Assembly (NCBI GenBank): GCA_963704615.1
Contig: OY969923.1
Span: 1,674,001-1,738,000 of the forward strand
From: Bog-756 sp963704615
GTDB lineage: Bacteria > Actinomycetota > Acidimicrobiia > Acidimicrobiales > RAAP-2
DNA: 64,000 nucleotides
Direction of reading: 5' to 3'
Below are positions 54,081 through 63,868 of the stretch, in pieces. The notes under the pieces were generated by a model that worked only from the letters and a program-made list of their open reading frames with translations, was not told the DNA's origin and searched no databases. Position 1 is the stretch's first letter. Each line of letters begins with the position of its first letter. Position numbers and translations under genes: made by a program.

Positions 54081-55352
54081 TCAGACGTCCTCAGGTCCGG
54101 CTTGACTGACCGAATAGACCCGCCGGGTCTCCGAGAGGCCTTTGAGGCGGATGTCCCTGCCGTCCAGGAACCGAAACTGGCCACTCAGATCACACAACTC
54201 CTTGAGCACCGACGACACCAGGATCTCGCCGCCCTTCGCCTGCTGCGCGATGCGGGCGGCCAGGATGACAGAACCACCCAGGAAGTCATCGCCGTCGCGT
54301 ATTGCTTCGCCGGAGTGGAGCCCGAGCCGAACCTGGACTGGCAAGTCGGGTTGTGAACAGTTGCGCACCGCGAAATCGTGCTGAATCCCGACGGCGCATT
54401 CCAGGGCGTGGCTTGCTCCACTGAAGGCGATCATGAAGCCGTCACCTTGGGCTTTGATCTCGTGTCCACCGGAACTGGCGATGCGCTGACGAATTATGCA
54501 GTTGTGTTCCTGAAGGATGTCCATGGCTCGTCGATCGCCCAACCGCTCAGTGATGGAGGTGAATCCTTCGATGTCGCTGAACATGATCGTGACCGTACCG
54601 TCAGGCAGGCGCCCCGCCTCGAGACCGTCGTCAACATCGCTTGGCCCATCGGCAATGACGTCAATCAGTCGCTGAGCGGGGGGTACGTTGGCCGGATCGT
54701 CCCCCCGGTGGGTGTGTGGGGGCTTGCTCCGCACGCTCACGCCGCCCCAGATGACAAATGCCTTCACTCGGATGATCGGCGATCCGGGAATGCGAGGGAC
54801 GTCCCTCAACCTCCGGGCATCCTTTCCGCCCATGATGGCGATGCCGCCTAGTTCCACTTCGATGCCTTCGGGGACGATGATCTCGATGCCGCCCATCATG
54901 GCAATAGCGCTGATCACGATCTGCGAGCCCTCAACCTGTGCATTTCGGAGGTCCAGGGTGCAGCCGCCCATGATGGCGACTGCGTTGGTCTTCTTCTGTA
55001 GTCGCCATCGGCCCCTGCGCTGGGATCCACCCATGATCGAGACCGTCCAGCGGGTCACCGAGCGGCCGGTGGCGATGTCGGGAACCTGGGACGGTAGCGG
55101 TATCGGCGAACCCCCCATCTCGGGACTGATCACGCCTGCGAGATCCGACCCGAAGGGATGAGGGAGATCGGCAAGCACCGGAGGGAGGTCCCTGAGCCCG
55201 ACTGCTTGATAGGCCGCACCCACGCGCTCGGAGAACTCATCAAGCGTTAACCGACCATCACTGCATGACGTCTTGAGGACCTCGACGACCCGTTCACGGT
55301 CCTCGTCGGAAAGACGAGGATCTCGAGGGTTCCCGGGCGGCGTCGATGACAC
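54081..55352 (-). CDS. DUF1707 / LiaF-like / class III cyclase fusion
   Basis: 423 residues. Residues about 10-60 (DPRLSDEDRERVVEVLKTSC, GRLTLDEFSERVGAAYQA) are a DUF1707 module. About 90-200 is a LiaF-like beta-helix of repeated IMGGxxxxLR-type strands (AVAIMGGCTLDLRNAQVEGS, AMMGGIEIIVPEGIEV, AIMGGKDARRL). About 255-420 is a class III nucleotide cyclase: MFSDIEGFTSITERLGDRR with the first metal Asp, KAQGDGFMIAF with the second, and SVILAARIAQQAKGGEILVS. The transition-state Asn is Ile (VILAAR for VNxAAR), while Arg is kept. No membrane helix is seen. An envelope-stress sensor making or sensing cNMP is plausible but unproven. Confidence 0.88.
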   Translation of the reverse strand: MSSTPPGNPRDPRLSDEDRERVVEVLKTSCSDGRLTLDEFSERVGAAYQAVGLRDLPPVLADLPHPFGSDLAGVISPEMGGSPIPLPSQVPDIATGRSVTRWTVSIMGGSQRRGRWRLQKKTNAVAIMGGCTLDLRNAQVEGSQIVISAIAMMGGIEIIVPEGIEVELGGIAIMGGKDARRLRDVPRIPGSPIIRVKAFVIWGGVSVRSKPPHTHRGDDPANVPPAQRLIDVIADGPSDVDDGLEAGRLPDGTVTIMFSDIEGFTSITERLGDRRAMDILQEHNCIIRQRIASSGGHEIKAQGDGFMIAFSGASHALECAVGIQHDFAVRNCSQPDLPVQVRLGLHSGEAIRDGDDFLGGSVILAARIAQQAKGGEILVSSVLKELCDLSGQFRFLDGRDIRLKGLSETRRVYSVSQAGPEDV

Positions 55353-55619
55353 GGATTACATTGTGCCTGATAACGGAGGCAATTGCGCCTGGGTGCACCC
55401 TCACCGACCTGGGATCGGGGCAACGCCGAGACGACCAGGGGCGGACTCCGGGTGCTGCACGGATCTTGTGGCTCACCAACGGCCTCATCCGGACCGTTGA
55501 GCGAGGATCTCTCCAGAGCTCATTGCGAAGGGAAAGTTCGCCCCTCGAGCAAGAGGCACCGCACCTCGGTAGTCTCCTCAGTGCGGACGGACGGGATTTG
55601 ACCGGAGAGCGAGGTTCGA

Positions 55620-56261
55620 ATGATTCGTAAAGTGCTGGTTGTCCTTGCCGTAACGGCATTGCCTCTGCTCCTCCTGGTCACCGTGAAGCCGGGAGTCGCC
55701 AGTGCCAACCCGCTCCTCCCCGGCAGTGTGACCTGCAATCCATCGGGGGGTGCCTGGTCCGGCGGGTCCGCAGTCGTCACCTTTTCCCCGCCTCTCCTGT
55801 CCGGTGGGGTGGCGTCCCACGAGACGGTCACCGTTGGCGGCTCATTCAGTGTGAAATTCGGTCCATCGAGCCCATGCGGCGCTTCCGCCCTGTCTCCTCC
55901 GACTGTTTTGGGCGCTCTGCAGGGAAAACTGAAGTTCCACACTGTCGATGCCAATAGTTGCTCCACCATCTTTAGCGGCAACCCGCTCACCCCCACCACC
56001 CCTTCGAAATTCACGATGAAATGGTTCGATCCCAACGGCGTACCGACGGTGTGGAAGAAGCCGTCAACGATGTCAGTCACGGGCGCAGCCAATATGACTG
56101 ACATGACGATCACGGGCGGAAAGTTGACGGGGTCATTCGCTTCGTACCCCACTCCCAACGTGACGCTTTCTGACACGTCGTGGACTCCGGCGAACATCGG
56201 TGCTGCGTGCAGTGGGGGTCTATCCAGCCTTACTCTTGGCACCTCCTCAGGCGCATGGTGA
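55620..56261 (+). CDS. Secreted protein of unknown function
   Basis: A 213-residue protein with a clear signal peptide (MIRKVLVVLAVTALPLLLLV to ASAN). The mature part is beta-rich, with four Cys (VTCNPSG, SSPCGAS, NSCSTIF, AACSGG) suggesting two disulfides, and closes with GLSSLTLGTSS. Similar small secreted proteins occur widely in actinobacteria without known function. It is isolated and divergent from the cyclase gene. Confidence 0.75.
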   Translation: MIRKVLVVLAVTALPLLLLVTVKPGVASANPLLPGSVTCNPSGGAWSGGSAVVTFSPPLLSGGVASHETVTVGGSFSVKFGPSSPCGASALSPPTVLGALQGKLKFHTVDANSCSTIFSGNPLTPTTPSKFTMKWFDPNGVPTVWKKPSTMSVTGAANMTDMTITGGKLTGSFASYPTPNVTLSDTSWTPANIGAACSGGLSSLTLGTSSGAW

Positions 56262-56416
56262 CCGTGCCAAGCGAGCGAACGAGTGTGGGACCCTTCAGGT
56301 CAGGCCTCCGGTCTTGTCTTCGCCTGTCGCTCTTGATGTCGGAGCGGCCCTTCCCCAGCGCGTGTGACGAACGAAAACGAGAGCCTCAGTAAGACTCTGG
56401 TAGACGAGCGCTACTC

Positions 56417-57196
56417 TCAGTTGCCTGAGTAATCAGGATTCCGGCGTTCAGATTTCGCTGCCTTGAACTCGGCAAAGTCCGCGGACTTGTTGATGAAGGT
56501 CTGATAGATCAGTTCGTCCTCCATGGAGGACCGAATCCCAGGTTCACTGAGATGTTGTAAGACACGTCGGGCCATCTTGACGGTCACCATTGGTGCCGAG
56601 GCGATCTTGTTGGCGATCTCCCACGCAGTGCTGTCCAGCTCTTCGCGGGCGACAATGCGCGAGACGATCCCATGCGCGAAAGCTTCCTCAACACTCATCG
56701 CCCGTCCGGTGAAGATCAGGTCGCTGGCAACACCAGTCCCGCAAATCTCATAGAGCTTCCCCATCCCCCCGGTATCGGGAATCACCCCATAGCCGATCTC
56801 GGGGAGCATGAACTGTGTGCCTGAAGCGGCAATCCGCATATCGCAGAGAAGGGCACGCTGAAACGAACCGCCGATCGCCCATCCCTGAATCGCGGCAACA
56901 ATGGGAATATCGAGATCGAATATCTGCAGGATGCCCCGGTGACCTCGAGTCATGAGCTCGTGGTGGCTCAGCTCTGTCGCGTTGTGGCCAATCACACTCG
57001 TGTCCCTGCCAGCGGACCACACCTCTCCCTCTCCGCGCCAGATCACCGCCCGGATATCTCGTCGGCTCTTGAGCTCTGCCAGGATCTCAAAGAGAAGGAC
57101 ATCCATGTCATCGTCGAAAGCGTTTCTTTTGGCAGGGTTGTTGTTCGAGATGACGGCAATTGGGCCGCTGACCTCGAACACGACTTTGTCAGTCAT
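56417..57196 (-). CDS. Enoyl-CoA hydratase/isomerase (crotonase) family protein
   Basis: 259 residues with the crotonase fold: VISNNNPAKRNAFDDDMDVL, AVIWRGEGEVWSAGRDTS (oxyanion-hole region), AIQGWAIGGSFQRALLCDM, and FMLPEIGYGVIPDTGGMGKL. Both oxyanion-hole NH positions (SAGRD, AIGGS) fit; of the two hydratase Glu, one is kept in LPEIGYG and the other position has Arg or Gln, so it may be an isomerase or other crotonase type. GAAGGGATTCC upstream of ATG. Single gene. Confidence 0.88.
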   Translation of the reverse strand: MTDKVVFEVSGPIAVISNNNPAKRNAFDDDMDVLLFEILAELKSRRDIRAVIWRGEGEVWSAGRDTSVIGHNATELSHHELMTRGHRGILQIFDLDIPIVAAIQGWAIGGSFQRALLCDMRIAASGTQFMLPEIGYGVIPDTGGMGKLYEICGTGVASDLIFTGRAMSVEEAFAHGIVSRIVAREELDSTAWEIANKIASAPMVTVKMARRVLQHLSEPGIRSSMEDELIYQTFINKSADFAEFKAAKSERRNPDYSGN

Positions 57197-57308
57197 GGAA
57201 TCCCTTCGACATCCAAGTTGAGGTGGGGATACGCATCCTATTGTGACGCGTGCAGTCCTGCTGTCTCACCTTCATACAAGATGTCACCGGTTGCCGGTCA
57301 CGGAGTGG

Positions 57309-57818
57309 TCAGTCGGTGAAGTCCCCGACGCCCTGTCGCAGTTTCCGGATGATCCGATTCAGCTGCTGGAGATCCTCGGTGCTCAGGCTGTCCAGACCGA
57401 ATGTCACCGCATTGACAGCCCTGGTGGCCTGCTTGGCCAGGCGACGGCCGTCGTCGGTGAGCTCGGCCAAGGTGGTGCGCCCGTCAGTCGGATGAGGGAC
57501 GCGCCGGACCAGCCCTTGGTCTTCGAGCCGGTCGATGATGTTGGTCACGCTGGTGGGGTGGATCATCAGCCGTTGCCCCATTTTGCCCAAGGGGAGGACG
57601 CCGCGTCGGCTGAAAAGAAGGAGCACCAAGCCCTCGTAGCGAGCGAACGTCAGCCCGAAAGGCCGAAGCGCCCCGTCCACGGCAGCCAATACGACCTGCT
57701 GTGCCCGCATGATGGAGGTCGCCGCGGCCATGGCGTCGCTGACGTCGGGCTTCCAGCGGGCCGACCACTGGGCCTGTGCCTCCTCGATGGGGTCGAATCC
57801 AAGGGGTTCGGTGGGCAC
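57309..57818 (-). CDS. MarR-family transcriptional regulator
   Basis: 169 residues: ALRPFGLTFARYEGLVLLLF, the HTH KMGQRLMIHPTSVTNIIDRL and wing LVRRVPHPTDGRTTLAELTD with DGR. The MarR fold and dimer helices are clear. GTG 57818 is preceded six bases upstream by TAGCGT, a candidate -10 box, so it may be leaderless. It is divergent from a metal-receptor-like gene across 54 bases, which it may regulate. Confidence 0.9.
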   Translation of the reverse strand: MPTEPLGFDPIEEAQAQWSARWKPDVSDAMAAATSIMRAQQVVLAAVDGALRPFGLTFARYEGLVLLLFSRRGVLPLGKMGQRLMIHPTSVTNIIDRLEDQGLVRRVPHPTDGRTTLAELTDDGRRLAKQATRAVNAVTFGLDSLSTEDLQQLNRIIRKLRQGVGDFTD

Positions 57819-57824
57819 GGTCGG

Positions 57825-57856
57825 ACGCTACCGGGTGGGAACGGCGTGGGTACGCT
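57825..57856. promoter_or_regulatory. Candidate divergent -10 boxes between marR and receptor gene
   Basis: Minus: TAGCGT (57830-57825) six bases before the GTG of marR. Plus: TACGCT (57851-57856), with AAGGAGGAAC before the GTG at 57873. No convincing -35 boxes. The layout resembles the 15.34 kb pair but is weaker. Confidence 0.3.
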
Positions 57857-57872
57857 GACGGGAAGGAGGAAC

Positions 57873-58649
57873 GTGCCCATTCTCGAGGACGATCTCGGCC
57901 ACCCACTCCAACTGGATCGCTCGCCGGCCCGGGTGATCTCCCTGGTCCCGTCGATCACCGAGGCTTTGGCCGCCACCGTCCCGGACGCGCTGATGGGGGC
58001 GACCGACTGGTGCACCCATCCGCCCGACCTCGATGTGGCTCGGGTGCGGGGGACCAAGAATCCCGACCACGACGCCATCGTCCGGCTCCACCCCGACCTG
58101 GTCGTGGCCAACCGGGAAGAGAACCGACGTGTCGACGTCGAACGTCTGAGAGCCGCGGGTGTCCCGGTGTGGGTCACCGTGGTCGAAGGCGTCGACGACG
58201 CCCTGACTGCGCTTCGCCGCCTGCTGGTCGAGGTGCTCGGGGCCGACGAGCCGGAGTGGCTTCGCACCGCCGCCGTCGAGTGGAGCCGTCCCCCCGGGCT
58301 CTCTCCAACCCGGGTGGTGATCCCTATCTGGCGCGACCCGTGGATGGTGGTCGGCGCCCGCACCTTCTGCGGTGACCTGGTGCGCCGTTTGGGGCTGGTC
58401 CCTCTCCCTGACCGGAGCAACGACCGCTATCCGAGGATGGACCTGGGGACACTCGTCGCCCTGGCGCCGGATCTGGTGCTCCTGCCCGACGAGCCCTACC
58501 CGTTCAGTGACGGTGACGGTCCAGAGGCCTTGCCCGGCATCCGGACGGCGCTTGTGTCCGGACGCGACCTCACCTGGTACGGGCCGTCCATGGCCACGGC
58601 CCGGGCCTCGCTGTCGGCGGTGGTCACCGCGGCCCGGGGTCCGGCCTGA
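57873..58649 (+). CDS. BtuF-like helical-backbone metal/cobalamin receptor domain protein
   Basis: AAGGAGGAAC GTG fixes the start, giving 258 residues. The fold shows ARVISLVPSITEALAATVP, VRGTKNPDHDAIVRLHPDLV, EENRRVDVERLRAAGVPVWV, and PDLVLLPDEPYPFSDGD. This is the BtuF/FhuD-type vitamin B12 or metal-chelate receptor family. No signal peptide is present, so it is likely cytoplasmic, unlike periplasmic BtuF. Its convergent neighbour encodes a B12-dependent mutase, so handling of cobalamin is a reasonable guess. Confidence 0.85.
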   Translation: MPILEDDLGHPLQLDRSPARVISLVPSITEALAATVPDALMGATDWCTHPPDLDVARVRGTKNPDHDAIVRLHPDLVVANREENRRVDVERLRAAGVPVWVTVVEGVDDALTALRRLLVEVLGADEPEWLRTAAVEWSRPPGLSPTRVVIPIWRDPWMVVGARTFCGDLVRRLGLVPLPDRSNDRYPRMDLGTLVALAPDLVLLPDEPYPFSDGDGPEALPGIRTALVSGRDLTWYGPSMATARASLSAVVTAARGPA

Positions 58650-58669
58650 CCGGGGCAGGTGGACCGGGT

Positions 58670-61600
58670 TCAGACGTTCCGCCGGTAGGCCCCGCCCACC
58701 TCGAACAGGGTGGCGGTGATCTCGCCCAGGGTGGCGTGGCGGACGGTGTCCATCAGCTCGGCGAAGACGTTCCCGTGGCCGAGGGCGGTCCGCCGCAGCG
58801 ACTCGAGGGCGGCTTCACGGTCGACGGCGTGGCGGCCCTGGAAGTCCCGTAGCCGGTCCAACTGGCGCTGCTTCTCCTCCTCGGTGGACCGGGCCAGCTC
58901 GAGCGGCTTCGCCCGCCTCCTCGGTGGACGACGGAGCGACGAAGGTGTTGACACCGACGATGGGCAGGGTGCCGTCGTGCTTGCGGTGCTCGTAGAGCAT
59001 CGAGTCGTCCTGGATCCGTCCCCGCTGGTAACCGGTCTCCATGGCCCCGAGCACGCCACCCCGCTCGCTGATCCGGTCCATCTCGGCCAGGACCGCCTTC
59101 TCGACCAGGTCGGTGAGCTCCTCCACGATGAAGCTGCCCTGGAGCGGGTTCTCGTTCAGCGCCAGGCCCCACTCCTTGTTGATGATCATCTGGATGGCCA
59201 GGGCCCGCCGTACCGACTCGTGGGTCGGGGTGGTGACCGCCTCGTCGTAGGCGTTGGTGTGCAGGCTGTTGGCGTTGTCGTAGATGGCGCAGAGTGCCTG
59301 CAGGGTGGTGCGGATGTCGTTGAACGCCATCTCCTGGGCGTGGAGCGACCGTCCCGAGGTCTGGACGTGGTACTTGAGCTTTTGGCGAGCGCTCCGGCGC
59401 CGTAGCGCTCCTTCATGGCGATGGCCCAGATCCGCCGGGCCACCCGCCCGATCACCGTGTACTCGGGGTCCATGCCGTTCGAGAAGAAGAAGGAGAGATT
59501 CGGGGCGAAGTCGTCGACGTCCATGCCGCGGGCGAGGTAGGACTCGACGTAGGTGAAGGCGTTGGCCAGGGTGAAGGCCAGCTGGGTGACGGGGTTGGCT
59601 CCTGCTTCGGCGATGTGGTAGCCGGAGATCGACACCGAGTAGAAGTTGCGCACCTGGTGCTCGATGAACCACTCCTGCATGTCGGCCATCACCCCGAGCG
59701 AGAACTCGGTGGAGAAGATGCACGTGTTCTGGCCCTGGTCCTCCTTCAGGATGTCGGCCTGCACCGTGCCCCGCACCGTCCGCAGCACCTCGGACCTGAC
59801 GATCTCCTCTTCGGCGGCCGTGGCCGGGCGACCCTGCTCGGACCCGATCCGGTCGAGGCGCTGATCGACGGCCGTGTTGAGGAACATGGCCAGAATGGTG
59901 GGGGCCGGACCGTTGATGGTCATCGACACCGAGGTGGTCGGATCGCACAGGTCGAAGCCGTCGAAGAGCGCCTTCATGTCGTCGAGGGTGGCGATGGAGA
60001 CACCGGACGTGCCGATCTTGCCGTAGATGTCGGGGCGTTCATCGGGATCGAACCCGTACAGGGTCACCGAGTCGAACGCGGTGGACAGGCGGGTGGCCGG
60101 TTGACCCTCGGCCAGGAGGTGGAACCGGCGGTTGGTCCGGAAGGCATCACCCTCGCCGGCGAACATCCGGGCCGGGTCCTCACCTTCCCGCTTGAAGGGG
60201 AAGACCCCGGCGGTGAAGGGAAAGTGGCCGGGCAGGTGCTCGGCGCGCAGCCACCGCACCAGCTCGCCGTGCTCGCTGAACCGGGGGAGGGCCACCCTGG
60301 GGATGCGGCTGCCGGACAGGGAGGTCCGCCACCGCGTGGGACCCTGGTCGGTCCCTTCGGTCGGGTCGTCGGGGCCCTGACCATCGAAGCTCAGGTCGGC
60401 GCGGAGAGCCTCCCACTCCTCGAGCAGGCGCCGCGCCTCGGGGTCCTGCTCCGCCTCGAGCTGGGCGGCCAGCTGTCCCAGGTCACCGCTGTCGATGCCG
60501 CGTCGTTCGGCCTCGGCGACGGCCGCGGTCACCTGTTCGGACCGGCGGGCCTCGGTGACCAGCCGATCGGTGGTCGGCGTGGTAACGCGGCCACGGTCTC
60601 GGCGATCTCGGCCAGATACCGACGCCGATGGGCGGGAACGATGGGCGACGCCTGGGTCGACCGTCGGCCGGACACCGGGGCCAGCACCCCTTCGCCGGCC
60701 TCCAGCCCGGCGGTCACCAGTTCGGCCTTTGAGGCGGTGGAACAGGGCGGTGACCCCGTCGTCGTTGAACCGGGAGGCGATGGTGCCGAACACCGGCTCT
60801 GGCCCCTGCTCGCCGGCGGGGAGCCGGTGGTCCCGTGCCCACTGCCGGCACACCTGGCGGAAGGCGTCGTCGGCGCCCCGTCGATCGAACTTGTTGATGG
60901 CCACCACGTCGGCCATCTCCAGCATGTCGATCTTCTCGAGCTGCGAGGCGGCACCGTACTCGGGGGTCATCACGTAGAGGGAGACGTCGGCGATGTCGGT
61001 GACGGCGGCGTCGCCCTGTCCGATGCCCGGCGTCTCGACGATGATCAGGTCGAAGCCGGCCGCGGTGCAGGCCGCCACGACCAGGGCGAAGCGGTCGGGG
61101 AGCTCGGAGGCGGCTCCCCGGGTGGCCAGGGACCGGAAGAAGATGTTGCGGGCTGTCGATGGCGTTCATCCGGATGCGGTCCCCGAGCAGCGCCCCCCCG
61201 CCCCGGCGCCGGGTGGGGTCGACGGCCAGGACGGCGATGGACAACTTGTCCTCCTGGTCGAGTCGGAACCGGCGGATGATCTCGTCGGTCAGCGACGACT
61301 TCCCCGACCCGCCGGTACCGGTGATGCCCAGCACCGGGAACGGGTCGCCGCTCGGCCCGGGTGCGCAGGGCCTCGACGGCGGCCGCATCGACCGCATCGG
61401 CCTCGATACAGGTGATCCAGCGGGCCAGGGCACGCTGGCTCGCCGGTCTCCAACGCCTCCAGCGGGGGCGGAGGATCGCCGGCCAGATTCCGGTCGCACT
61501 CCTCGATGAGGAGGTTGATCATCCGGTCGAGACCGAGCCGTTGGCCGTCGGACGGGGAGAAGATCCGCCGCACTCCGTAGGCCTCGAGCTCCTCGATCTC

Positions 61601-61918
61601 GGAGGGCACGATCACCCCACCACCGCCGCCGTAGACCGCGATGTCGCCCCGGCCCTCGGCCCGCAACCGGTCCACCAGGTACCGGAAGTACTCCATGTGG
61701 CCACCCTGGTAGGAGCTGATGGCCACGCCCTGGACGTCCTCGGCCACGGCGGCCCTGACCACCTCGTCGACCGACCGGTTGTGGCCGAGGTGGATGACTT
61801 CGGCGCCTTGGGACTGCAGGAGCCGGCGCATGATGTTGATGGCGGCGTCGTGCCCGTCGAACAGGCTGGCCGCGGTCACGAATCGGACCGGGTGATTGGG
61901 TCGGTGGAGTTGGGTCAC
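58670..61918 (-). pseudogene. icmF: IcmF (isobutyryl-CoA mutase/GTPase fusion), seven frameshifts
   Basis: Translation in shifting frames recovers an entire IcmF: the B12-binding FDGHDAAINIMRRLLQSQG and HLGHNRSVDEVV; the G-protein chaperone GITGTGGSGKSSLTDEIIRR, VETPGIGQGD, NKFDRRGADDA; and the mutase domain SNGMDPEYTVIGRVARRIWA, QKLKYHVQTSGRSLHAQEM, to VGGAYRRNV. Its full length (about 1080 codons) is kept, but frames change near 61437, 61347, 61150, 60728, 60588, 59385 and 58912, mostly single extra bases in G/C or A runs. IcmF interconverts isobutyryl-CoA and butyryl-CoA. This is either a recent pseudogene or a cluster of sequencing errors. Confidence 0.9.
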
Positions 61919-62036
61919 GACCGGGCCTGGCCCATCTGCACCGGTGATCGAGATTGCCCACGGCCTCAGATTACTACAACGTCCTACTAAATGAGAGCTG
62001 GGCCTGTGGGTGCCCAAGACCTCATCGGGAAGCTGT

Positions 62037-62140
62037 GGGTGCCGGAGACGTCGCCCAGGGTTCCGACCAGCGACGATGTCATTTCACCCCTGTCGGATGG
62101 CTGCGGATGGCTGCGGATGGCTGCGGTCGACCAACCGGAC
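62037..62140. repeat. Dispersed intergenic element, copy 2
   Basis: Carries the same ordered blocks as 26728-26821: GGGTGCCG, TCCGACCAGCGACGATGT (62062-62079), TCGGATG (62093-62099) and GCGGTCGACCAACCGGAC (62123-62140). It is 10 bases longer because of an internal tandem array. Located between the icmF start and the GH1 stop. Confidence 0.75.
62095..62124. repeat. Three tandem copies of GGATGGCTGC
   Basis: Perfect 10-bp units inside copy 2 of the dispersed element. Copy 1 has no array, so the array likely expanded in this copy. Confidence 0.95.
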
Positions 62141-62147
62141 ACTCCTC

Positions 62148-63356
62148 TCAGCCCGGTGGCGCCACCAATCCGTTGGCCCGGGCCACCGCCCCGAACCACG
62201 ATGCACTGGTCTTGGGGTGGCGGGCGAATGTCTTCCGATCGACGCTGTGGAGTCCGAACTTGGGTCCGAACCCGTGCGACCACTCGAAGTTGTCGAGCAG
62301 GCTCCAGACGAAGTACCCACGTATGTCCACACCGTCATCGAGCGCCCGCCGTACACCACGCAAGACCTCGCTGAGATAGGCGATGCGCTCGGCGTCGTCG
62401 TCGGTGGCGATCCCACTCTCGGTCAGGAGCACCGGCAGGCCGGTCATCGCCGCCGCTCGCCGGGCACAGTGCTCCACCCCCTGCGGCCAGTACTCATATC
62501 CCATTTGGGTTGTGGGCACTCCCGGCTCGTTGGGAGCCTGGCCCTCGGGACCAAAGTGCACACGCGAGTAGCACTGGACCCCGATGAAATCGTCGTCCTC
62601 GGTCGCTCGAAAGAACCTGTCTTCGAGGATCTCGCGGGCTGCTTCGAGCACGCTCTCTCCGCCGACATCGGCCACCATCTCGTCCATGGACAACGTCAGG
62701 CCCACCGGGAAGTCGCCGGGCCCCGACCGCAGGGCGTCGACGCCCAGGCGGTGTGCTCGCACGATGGCCTCGTTGACCGCCAGGTGGCGAACGAAGCTGT
62801 CCTTCACCCCGATTGAGGAGGACGCAAGGTCGTAGCCCTTCACGCCGATGAGGTTGAGCTCGTTGATCGTGCAGGCCCAGCCGATGAGATCGCCGAGATG
62901 GGCTCCGGCCCGGGTCATGAACCGGGCGAATATGTCGGGCGCGTCTGCGGCCTCCCACCCGCCGCGTCCTGTGAACCAGGTCGGGGTCGTGAAATGGTGG
63001 AAGGTCACCACCGGGACGATGTCCTTGTCGTGGCACGCCACGCAGATCCTCCGGTAGTGGTCCAAGGCGGCGATGGAGAACTCGCCTTCGGCCGGCTCGA
63101 TCCGGCTCCACTCGAGTGAGAAGCGATAGGCCCCGAGCCCCATGGCGGCGACCAGCTCGATGTCCTCGGGCCAGCGGTGCCTCGAATCACATGCGTCACC
63201 GCTCGACTCGACATAGCCGGAGTGTGGTTCGTGCTCCCGTGCCCACGAGTCGTTGTTGACGTTACCGCCCTCGATCTGATGAGCCGCGGTCGCCGCCCCC
63301 CACAAGAAACCTTCGGGGAAGCTGATCCCCGGTGTCACAGCGTCGGCTCCGTCCAC
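62148..63356 (-). CDS. GH1 family beta-glucosidase-like enzyme
   Basis: 402 residues with the GH1 barrel: FPEGFLWGAATAAHQIEGGN, YRFSLEWSRIEPAEGEF, VVTFHHFTTPTWFTGRGGW, and the acid/base Glu in CTINELNLIG (canonical NEP, here NEL). The nucleophile Glu is in LLTESGIATDD (canonical TENG, here TESG). C-terminal FVWSLLDNFEWSHGFGPKFG is typical. It should hydrolyse beta-glucosides or related sugars in the cytoplasm. GTG start 63356. Substitutions beside both catalytic Glu hint at a divergent specificity. Confidence 0.93.
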   Translation of the reverse strand: MDGADAVTPGISFPEGFLWGAATAAHQIEGGNVNNDSWAREHEPHSGYVESSGDACDSRHRWPEDIELVAAMGLGAYRFSLEWSRIEPAEGEFSIAALDHYRRICVACHDKDIVPVVTFHHFTTPTWFTGRGGWEAADAPDIFARFMTRAGAHLGDLIGWACTINELNLIGVKGYDLASSSIGVKDSFVRHLAVNEAIVRAHRLGVDALRSGPGDFPVGLTLSMDEMVADVGGESVLEAAREILEDRFFRATEDDDFIGVQCYSRVHFGPEGQAPNEPGVPTTQMGYEYWPQGVEHCARRAAAMTGLPVLLTESGIATDDDAERIAYLSEVLRGVRRALDDGVDIRGYFVWSLLDNFEWSHGFGPKFGLHSVDRKTFARHPKTSASWFGAVARANGLVAPPG

Positions 63357-63445
63357 GAGCGATCACCGTAGTGCCCGACAGTCGCTCCTGGTGGGGGACG
63401 GTCAACGAATGGCAACCCGCAGAGATGCACCCGACACCGGGACGG

Positions 63446-63868
63446 TCAGTCTTCGCCTGCCCAGGAGAAGAATCGGTCAGCAGCCGCTTGATCCTCGAAG
63501 AAGACCGTGATTCTGGACAGAAGGTCGTCGGGGCCGGACTCGAGAAGGTAGATATGGTGCCCGCGGTAGATGCCACCGTGGTTTTGGGCCTGGGCGTACT
63601 GCAGGGCAGTGATGTGTGATTCGCCGACCATCCAATCCATCCACTTCAGCACTTCGAAGGTGCCTCGTGAGAACTCGATCAGCTTGACGATATGCCCCCT
63701 CACTTCGTCGGGTCCGTGGAATTCACCGGAGATCTGGCTGGTCCCAGGAACGCTGTAGACGACATCCGGCGAGAGCTGCTGGACGGCCTCGTCCAACCGA
63801 TCCATGGAATAGCTCAGAAAGAACCGCCGAGCATTGACCAAGCGCTGGGGCTCTGCCGATGATGGCAC
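63446..63868 (-). CDS. SnoaL/NTF2-like protein
   Basis: 140 residues with the NTF2-like cone fold: YSMDRLDEAVQQLSPDVVYS, GEFHGPDEVRGHIVKLIEFS, and GGIYRGHHIYLLESG. GTG start at 63868. The family contains ketosteroid isomerases, polyketide cyclases and many uncharacterised small proteins. Pocket residues His and Asp are present but do not identify a substrate. Single gene at the right end of the window. Confidence 0.82.
   Translation of the reverse strand: MPSSAEPQRLVNARRFFLSYSMDRLDEAVQQLSPDVVYSVPGTSQISGEFHGPDEVRGHIVKLIEFSRGTFEVLKWMDWMVGESHITALQYAQAQNHGGIYRGHHIYLLESGPDDLLSRITVFFEDQAAADRFFSWAGED

Noticed and set aside
59615..61279. 554-codon plus-strand frame antisense to icmF
   Set aside because: Low-complexity Gly/Arg/Val composition and no domain; the minus strand carries IcmF motifs throughout.
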